NCBI GenBank assembly: GCA_963920705.1
Contig: OY987236.1
Coordinates: 13,468,886 to 13,532,885, forward strand
Source: Odiellus spinosus
Taxonomy: Eukaryota > Arthropoda > Arachnida > Opiliones > Phalangiidae
Direction: 5' to 3'
Length of the DNA stretch: 64,000 nucleotides
Positions within the stretch are counted from its first letter, which is position 1. Each line of letters starts with the position of its first letter. Shown here one piece after another: positions 57,701 through 64,000 of the stretch. The translations under genes and the position numbers were made by a program. The notes under the pieces are model-generated. The model had not been told where the DNA came from. It made no database searches and saw only the letters and a program-made list of their open reading frames with translations.

Positions 57701-58821
57701 TTTCATTTCAATGTGCTCCCAGCCTCCCATAGAATATAAATGGGCTTTCCCAATAGGTACAAAATCTAATTTGGTCCAAAAATGATCTAAATAGGAAATT
57801 TCCTTCAGAATTCGACAAAATAAGCCAAATAAAATAACCCGAATTCAACAAAAGTGGACAAAATTTAAAATTTCTTTGGTCCACTTTTGTGGCAAATACG
57901 ACATCCCAAAAAAGTATGGATTTATTTCCCTGTTCTCTCGTGGACGTATTTGTTAGGTGATTCTGTCTGTATATAGTGTGTCCTTTATGAGTCAAAAAGG
58001 CGTCACTATGTCTGACTCTTCTAACAAAAACAGAGGCAGGCGATTCTATTAATAGGCTCGAATCAATCAAAATTAGCCTCTCTCAAAGATTTTCCCATCC
58101 TGCTATATACTCTCCTATATACTATAACTTCATCTCGCTGTTAGTTGAAAATTGCACCTCGAGTTGCCAGCAAGATCAAAGCTTTACCTCTAAGAAAATT
58201 AAAGAGATGTTTGTTGGTAAAGCCAATTCAAGATGAAATAGGCTATATTGTTAGTAGTACTTAAATTTATTTGATCGGTTTACGAAGGAAACGCCCAATT
58301 TTATTAGATCTGATTTTAGTATATAATTTATCGCTGTTTAGGTCCAAGTTTTTATCTAAGGATATTTTATTGAATCAGTATTATATTCTTGATGATGGGT
58401 ACTAAAATATTGTATTTAACCATTTTAGTTAATATCTACTAAATTATGATAATCAATTTTGTAATTTATTTTACGCCTATTGCGAAATTCGGTGATAACT
58501 TCTATTTGTATTATATAATTAACTTACAACCCCACAATAATATATAATTTACAACTAATTTCTTACCTCGCGTTTAAATAAATTAACCTATTCAATATAA
58601 TATAATAATCTCACTTGTTTATCACTTATTAAGCGTTCCTAGATTAGTAGATTGGTGCTTTTTAATATATTGAATTTCCGCCCTTCATGCTATACACCCT
58701 GTTTTGCACTCAGGCTTTTGCACTTATTTTGCCCCCTTTTTTGCCCTTAGTTTCCTGTTAAGCAATTTATGGTTTTACCACAGCCCTTAAAATTAATAGA
58801 AGCTTTAGAGCGAAAACGAGA
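51730..58821. other. 7-kb gene-poor tract
   Basis: No supported gene. About 51880-52570 contains diverged fragments of the hAT-like repeat family. Less AT-rich patches lie at about 53880-53960, 55830-56000 (GCGGCCGCTAGGGTGTCTCG) and 57370-57490. A hairpin is at 53250-53350. Open frames at 54407-54637 and 57708-58070 (minus) carry no recognisable motif. Confidence 0.3.
53250..53350. repeat. About 100-nt imperfect hairpin
   Basis: The arm starting TTAAATTAATT and containing GGTTGAGAATAACAGTTTATT-like text (about 53276-53296) pairs with an inverted arm AATAAACTATTCTTTTCAACC (about 53310-53330) and AATTAATTTAA. The loop is about 16 nt. The shape is miRNA-precursor-like, but no known miRNA seed is recognised; a MITE remnant is equally likely. 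Confidence 0.4.
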
Positions 58822-59262
58822 AAGCCGCGTTCACACTAAAGACTTATAGCAACCGTTTTCTAAGGATCAAAATGGAAAAGTGTTATGGTCAACTCTAAAG
58901 ATCTTTGCCAAAAATGCAATTATCAGCTTAAAAAGTCGATTTGAACACCCAAAACAGTTTGAAAACGGTTTCAAAAGTACCTAAGCTACGGTCACACTAG
59001 CATTTCTTAATCGATTTGAAACGGTAAAATCAAACCGATATTCAAATCGCATCACGTGTTCACGCAATATCTTTATAAATCGATTTATTGTAGGTAGATC
59101 TATCGGTTGTTGAAACCGAATCGGTATGAAACTGGTACGCGAAGAAGTTTCGAGAAATTGAATCAAATCGATTCCAGTTCAAACGATTCTACCGAAATGT
59201 TTTGAAACTGTTAAAATCGATTCCAAGGCCTAGTATGAACGCGACTCTAGTGTGAACGTAGC
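58822..59262. mobile_element. Family D MITE split by a nested family E MITE
   Basis: The outer ends are family D (AAGCCGCGTTCACAC at 58822; CTAGTGTGAACGTAGCT ending about 59262). Inside, 58984-59244 is a family E copy (AGCTACGGTCACACTAGCAT to CCTAGTATGAACGCG). Family E therefore moved after family D at this site. Each half of D on its own matches the corresponding half of 31801-31981. Confidence 0.75.
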
Positions 59263-60153
59263 TATAGAGTCGGTCATCTTTTGATCTCTATAAACTTTTC
59301 ATTGATATTCGATCAAGATTAGAATTTTGACAACTTTTCTTTTGAAGCTTCGTCTCGTCCATTAAAAATTATATATCTCTTTTAGCTTATAACCTTTGAA
59401 ATTTATTCAACGGGAAGGGTTTTAACAAAATGAAAGAAGTCCTAAAACCAAACCGGTGCATTTTCAAACTTAAATCAATAACGCTACCCTCGGTATACCT
59501 GCAATTATTTAGAGATAGTTTTTTTACATCTGAGCAGATGATAAGCGATATAAAAAAAGAGCCAAGAGCTCGATAACTCCTTTTACCTGAACTTTTAGAG
59601 ATGTTTTTAAAGAAATATACAAATTTCTTCCAATTATGGTTCTGTATAAGCAGTACGCCATTGACAAGAATAGGTTTTATATTTATAAATTAGATGATAA
59701 ATTTTGAAGTTGCTTGGAGTCGAGTAATCAATTTTACTGGCATGATAATTACGCGAAATTAATGGCCTTTATAATTACATTTCTTTGACAACCAATTAAA
59801 ATTGACAAGTACAAATTTCTCCCTTGTTTATTTTTATTTTTATTTATATATTTTTTTTCATTGTAATTAGCTACTTTGTTGAAAGGCTGTAGAAGTTTTG
59901 ATGACTCTATTAATATTTATTAAGCCAAATTATTTTAATTACACCTCTGTATTTTAGTATATGTGGAAAGAAAACTTAATCATCGGATGTTGGCGGGATT
60001 AATGATAGGTTAAGGGATAACATATTGAAGGTAGCATGAAGTAATGTAACTCTTTTTAACACGTTTTGGTGTTTAAATTGGTTTAAGCTTGAATAAATAT
60101 AAGTATAAATTCGTGCCAATCATTAATTCAGGCTTCAAATGCAAATATATATA
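59263..60153. other. AT-rich tract, nothing recognised
   Basis: About 0.9 kb of AT-rich sequence without supported exons or clear repeats; it ends in a TATATATA run that serves as the target site of the next element. Confidence 0.4.
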
Positions 60154-61600
60154 CTGGGCTCCCACCAGGTCCCTAAAATACCTAAAACCCCCTACTTTTT
60201 TTGAGGTCCCTAAACCACCGTAAAATCGTGATTTGGTCCTTAAATTTGGTTAAAAGTACCGTCGGCCTATAATATTGAATACACATTTTATGCCAAGTCG
60301 AATTTATCCGTTTAAATTTTCCGCTTTTAAAACAGATTAAGTCATCGTCATATAATTATCAGGAAAAAATGTGAGGAAATTAAACTTAGAATTTAAGCTG
60401 GAAATTTTTAATTTACTCCGAGAGTCGTCTTAATAAGGATCCATCAAAAGTGTGAAATCTTGCCAATGAAGTTGGATAAACCTAGGGCTTCTAACAGACA
60501 CCTACCTTAATAGATAAAGATGGATAGCAAATCTCGGAGTTCATTATCGTCCTCTAACGACAAACAGCTTGGTAAAAGTAGGAGCTAACAAAACCACACG
60601 CGTATCTGTCTAGTCTTTATTATCCATAGCGAGCCACGCGCTAGGTTTTGTTAGTTCCTACTTTGCCGTTAAAGAACGCTCCTGAACGCCAAGTTTTGTT
60701 AAGCATATGTATTAAACTTATTATTTATTATGGTGAAAATATGATTTGTTATACCCCTTAGTTTCGTGTTCCGATATCTTCCTGTAAATAATACCGATAC
60801 ATCATGAAAACCCCACTTCCATGATATTTCGCTGGAATTTACAGGATAATCAGTACACGAGTCTTTAAACGACTTAATTAATTGAACAGGGCTATGATTT
60901 CTTATCCCTTAGTTTCGTGTTCCGAAGTTTCTGTAAATAATACCGATACATCATGGAAACCCCACTTCCATGATATATCGCTGGAATTTACAGGATAAGC
61001 AGTTCATGAGCCATTAAACATCTCAGTTATTTGAATAGGGCTATGATTTATTACGCTTTAGTTTCGTGTTCTGTAATCTTCTTGTAAATAATACCGATAT
61101 ATCATGGTAACCCCACTTCCATGATTTACCGCTGGAATTTACAGGATAATCAGTACATGAGTCATATAACAATTTAATTAATCAAACAGGATTATTTTTT
61201 ACTCCTTAGGTTCGTGTACTGATTTCTTCCTGTAAATAATACCGATACATCATGGAAGCCCCACATCCATGATATATCGCTGGAATTTACAGGATAATCA
61301 GTACATGAATCGTTAAACAATTTAATTGAGCAGGACAATGATTTGTTATCCATTAGTTTCGTGTTACCAAATCTTTCTGTAAATAATACCGATACATCAT
61401 GGAAACGCCACATCCATGATGTTTTTACAAACAAACCTACTTTTAAAAGTCATTTTGTGAAAATTATAAAGATCTCATTTCTTCTTAAATTTGTTCTTAT
61501 TTGCTCCCTAATTAAAATTTTTGCTTCCTATTTCACCCTATTTCCCGCCTGAGAAATCCCCTATTTCCCTATTTTTTTTCTGATTTTGGTGGGAGTCCTG
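60154..61600. mobile_element. Family A (hAT-like) element, long copy with internal satellite
   Basis: 1,447 bp. Starts CTGGGCTCCCACC and ends GGTGGGAGTCCTG, flanked by TATATATA and ATATATAT, consistent with an 8-bp AT target duplication. The first 170 bp and last 170 bp match the two halves of the 413-bp copy at 4-416. The middle holds a family C fragment (about 60630-60715) and five tandem units of about 148 bp. No transposase frame is present. Confidence 0.85.
60761..61437. repeat. Tandem array of about 148-bp units, five copies
   Basis: Unit starts (GTTTCGTGTT) fall at about 60761, 60912, 61061, 61209 and 61356, so the period is 147-151 bp. Each unit holds TGTAAATAATACCGATACAT and CGCTGGAATTTACAGGATAA, which are partly inverse to each other. 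The last unit is partial and merges into the 3' end of the family A element. Confidence 0.9.
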
Positions 61601-62924
61601 ATATATATATATATAAAAAAAATCCCTTGAAAATCCAACACTGCCACTTAATTACTATAAAAAAACATTTTTAATACGATTTTTGTTCTAGTAATGTACA
61701 CAAAAAGATCTATTTATTATTAGTACTTAGAAAGTCGGGGTTTGAACAAGATTATCCAAAAATATTTGGTTAATCAGTTAATCATAAACATAATCGCTTA
61801 ATTATTCGCGATTACGTTGCATTTATCATAGACTCTCCGTGAATAATTTCAAAATATGAATAAAGCCTTTTTAGGTTTTGCGTATGTGTCGAATTTTCTT
61901 AAAATCAAGAGTACAGCGTGTATGAAAAAAAACAACTTGTTTTTCAACCAATTCACGCGGATGATAACATCGTAGTCTTTTAAAGTTTAGTATCCCTTAA
62001 AACGGTTATCCAGGAACCTTAGCCTCTGTGGCTCAAAAATACGCGAGCCATCGGGTAACGGACAGTGCTATGTTCTACGTGTATGACGTGTCTGTCGTTT
62101 AATTCTTAAGAGAGCATTCCTGGAAGCCCAAGAGGGAAACACGTACGAACGTGAAAATCATCTCTTTTTTTTCCCCCACGCGTCACATCTCAGTATTTAC
62201 GATTACATTTTTTACGACACTCGAGGGAGAGGGAGAATTTGGGATCTCTTCTATCAGATTTCGCGGAAAGCGGTAGTAATGGCACGAGGTTCTTGACCCG
62301 GAATAGCCCGTCTATCTAAGGCTGTGTTGAATATACCAAGTCAATGGTCGATAAGGTGTGGGCATTACCTCTAACCCGACCAGAATCTCCTTATGCTTTC
62401 ATTCTTCTTCTTAGAGGTTCGTGACGTCCACCACTGACTTAAAGGAATTAGACTTGAAGGGTTAGTCGCGACTATTAAGTTTGAAGCTTGAATGATATTC
62501 TTTAAATATAATACTTTTAAATTTGAATATAATATTGCATTCTCTAAATGTTAAGAGGACATGTCAACATGTTTGATATACACTTTTCATATAGAGCGCG
62601 AAACCCCAAACATGCATAGTATCTTTTGGATACTCCTGGTATACTTCCTCCATGAAAAACATAAAAATTTAAAGGTCTTTTATAAAATCAAATATATTTA
62701 TATACCGAAATATAATTATTTTAATAGTTCATCGATTCTTTATCATAAAAGATTCGATTTTGTAAATTTTCTTTTCACTGTTTTTGCTCAAAATGGTGCA
62801 ATAAACCCTTTAAAGGAAGGAAGAATTGTCAGAAATGACGTCATAAAGCGGAACTCTATTTTTCCAGCCTTTAGAACTTTTAAGTTGAAGCCCTTGGCTA
62901 GACACCAGGGAGATTGTAGTCTGT
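61601..62924. other. Gene-poor tract with a less AT-rich block at about 62030-62470
   Basis: After an (AT)n run, AT-rich sequence, then a block richer in G and C (ACGCGAGCCATCGGGTAACG; CACTCGAGGGAGAGGGAG). No coding frame in it is convincing. It could be a non-coding exon, a promoter or an old element. Confidence 0.3.
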
Positions 62925-63251
62925 AAAGCCCGGTTCAGACGAGATAAACTTAGGATTGAATTTGGAGATCTAGGTGTCTAAATTGTTCGAGTTATTCCTT
63001 GGACTAGTTAACACCTATTTTAATAGATAAAGGTGAAAGTCAAAAGTAACTAAAGAATAGTCAGACGCCCACGTGTTTTTATTAGCTACTACATTTGCCA
63101 CTGTTTGCCGTTAGAGGACACAAATGAACGCCAGAAATCGTTTTTCATCTTTATCTATTAAGATAGGTGCCCACTGTTTATACTACAAACTCAATCTAAT
63201 TTTGTTTATACCAAGTGCGCTCCTCGTTTGTCCTCGTCTGAACCGGGCTTT
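62925..63251. mobile_element. MITE, family C (complete copy)
   Basis: 327 bp with perfect 19-bp ends AAAGCCCGGTTCAGACGAG / CTCGTCTGAACCGGGCTTT. The core GTTTGCCGTTAGAGGACA recurs at about 10.3, 35.3 and 60.65 kb, which identifies those as fragments of the same family. The end motif CAGACGAG is shared with family B, so B and C probably belong to one superfamily. Confidence 0.9.
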
Positions 63252-64000
63252 TCTGTTTTTTTTTTTTTTTTTTTTACATCGAGTCAATAAAATTGCGGTC
63301 CCTTCTAATTTTCCCCAACTTTCTTATAAATATATTTTTTCCTATTTCTTTTTTTCTTGTTATTTCCTGAATTTCAATATTGGGAAGCGGTCGCATAGCT
63401 TCCCCGAGAAATATCCCAAGAATGTTTGGTATTTTTGCCAGCCGAACTTATTATAATCCTTAAGTTGTTTATGTCGTCGGTTTGGTTGATATAACCTCCA
63501 TGGTAAATTGATATAGGCATATTATTGTGTTGTTACCCGAGTATTATATATTTCTCGAACAACTTAACTACGATTCTGCGATGTAATTTAAATCTGGTTA
63601 AATATATACCGTACTATATTATTATAGATTTGTTTTGGCATTTTTCATACGCCAAAAAATCCATAATAACCGAATATAAAATGTTTAAATTATATTCAGG
63701 ATTATATATATATATATGTTAATTCAAGAGGCGGTGGCTTACTGGCAAAAAGTGTGGATTGATAAACGATGTTAAACCACGTATTAAAAAGTAGTTCACA
63801 CTATTTTATTGGTCAATTCCACCTTAGCTTGGCAGTACGCGTAAACTTAGGTTACCCGTTATATCTATGATCTGTTGTGTTGAGATTAAATGAGCCTAGC
63901 ATTCCGCGTCCTGCCAACTTGAGATGGAATGGTATTGATTTAAACCTCATTGCCAACAGACTGTTTAACAGCGAGATTCCGATCTTTTCCATGGATCCTT
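63252..64000. other. AT-rich end of window
   Basis: T-run of about 20 near 63255-63275, (AT)n near 63700, no supported exon. The open frames here are AT-driven. Confidence 0.4.

Noticed and set aside
57708..58070. 120-codon minus-strand frame
   Set aside because: It contains an inverted repeat (AAAAGTGGAC / GTCCACTTTT) and has no family signature; likely repeat-derived.
62561..62926. 121-codon plus-strand frame next to the family C MITE
   Set aside because: AT-driven composition (long runs of I, Y, N, K, F) with no motif; treated as chance.
1..64000. tRNA, rRNA or snRNA genes
   Set aside because: I looked for T-loop (GGTTCRA) with paired acceptor arms and for obvious rRNA or snRNA blocks and saw none; a covariance-model scan would be needed to exclude them.

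Overview
The window is nuclear DNA from an invertebrate animal. The genes carry spliceosomal introns with GT-AG ends, many only 57-75 nt long. The DNA is AT-rich and holds many short inverted-repeat transposons and minisatellites. Rab24, CEP19 and dynein-2 subunits together mean a metazoan that builds cilia. The very short introns would suit a small-genome arthropod such as a crustacean, but the species cannot be named from the sequence. There are no operons and no prokaryotic features.

Left 36 kb, gene-rich. In order: the 5' four exons of Rab24 (minus); an intronless mitochondrial S-adenosylmethionine carrier, SLC25A26 (plus); a three-exon START-like membrane protein not recognised by name (minus); a 13-exon type I inositol-polyphosphate 5-phosphatase, INPP5A (plus), with a candidate alternative last exon at 10621-10826; a Fez1/LZTS-like coiled-coil gene (minus); the farnesyl/geranylgeranyl-transferase alpha subunit FNTA (minus); PAAT/C10orf88 (plus); the cytoplasmic dynein-2 intermediate chain DYNC2I2/WDR34 (minus); CEP19 (plus); and two tandem copies of the mitochondrial amidoxime-reducing component mARC (minus). 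Exon boundaries were built by hand from splice sites, reading phase and remembered family sequences; nine of the ten complete models close in frame over their full length on that basis, and the tenth (SLC25A26) has no introns.

Three regulatory or evolutionary points stand out. DYNC2I2 and CEP19 are both ciliary genes. They lie head to head with 92 bp between start codons, and a perfect 14-bp RFX X-box match sits in that gap. INPP5A appears able to make two C-termini: a long one ending in a CaaX box (CVIL, predicted geranylgeranylation) and a shorter one ending in a PDZ ligand (ETTV). The mARC pair is a tandem duplication whose second copy has introns 1 and 5 swollen, intron 1 by short transposons.

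Right 28 kb (about 36-64 kb), gene-poor. I find no convincing coding gene there. It holds several MITE families (called A-F here), some nested, and minisatellites. One array (38.1-38.7 kb) seems to have grown inside a hAT-like element. One foldback element has landed inside a 29-bp minisatellite (41.5-42.9 kb). One element (60.15-61.6 kb) contains five tandem units of about 148 bp. The region could be a large first intron or an intergenic desert; a less AT-rich patch near 39.6-39.9 kb is the best candidate for a promoter.
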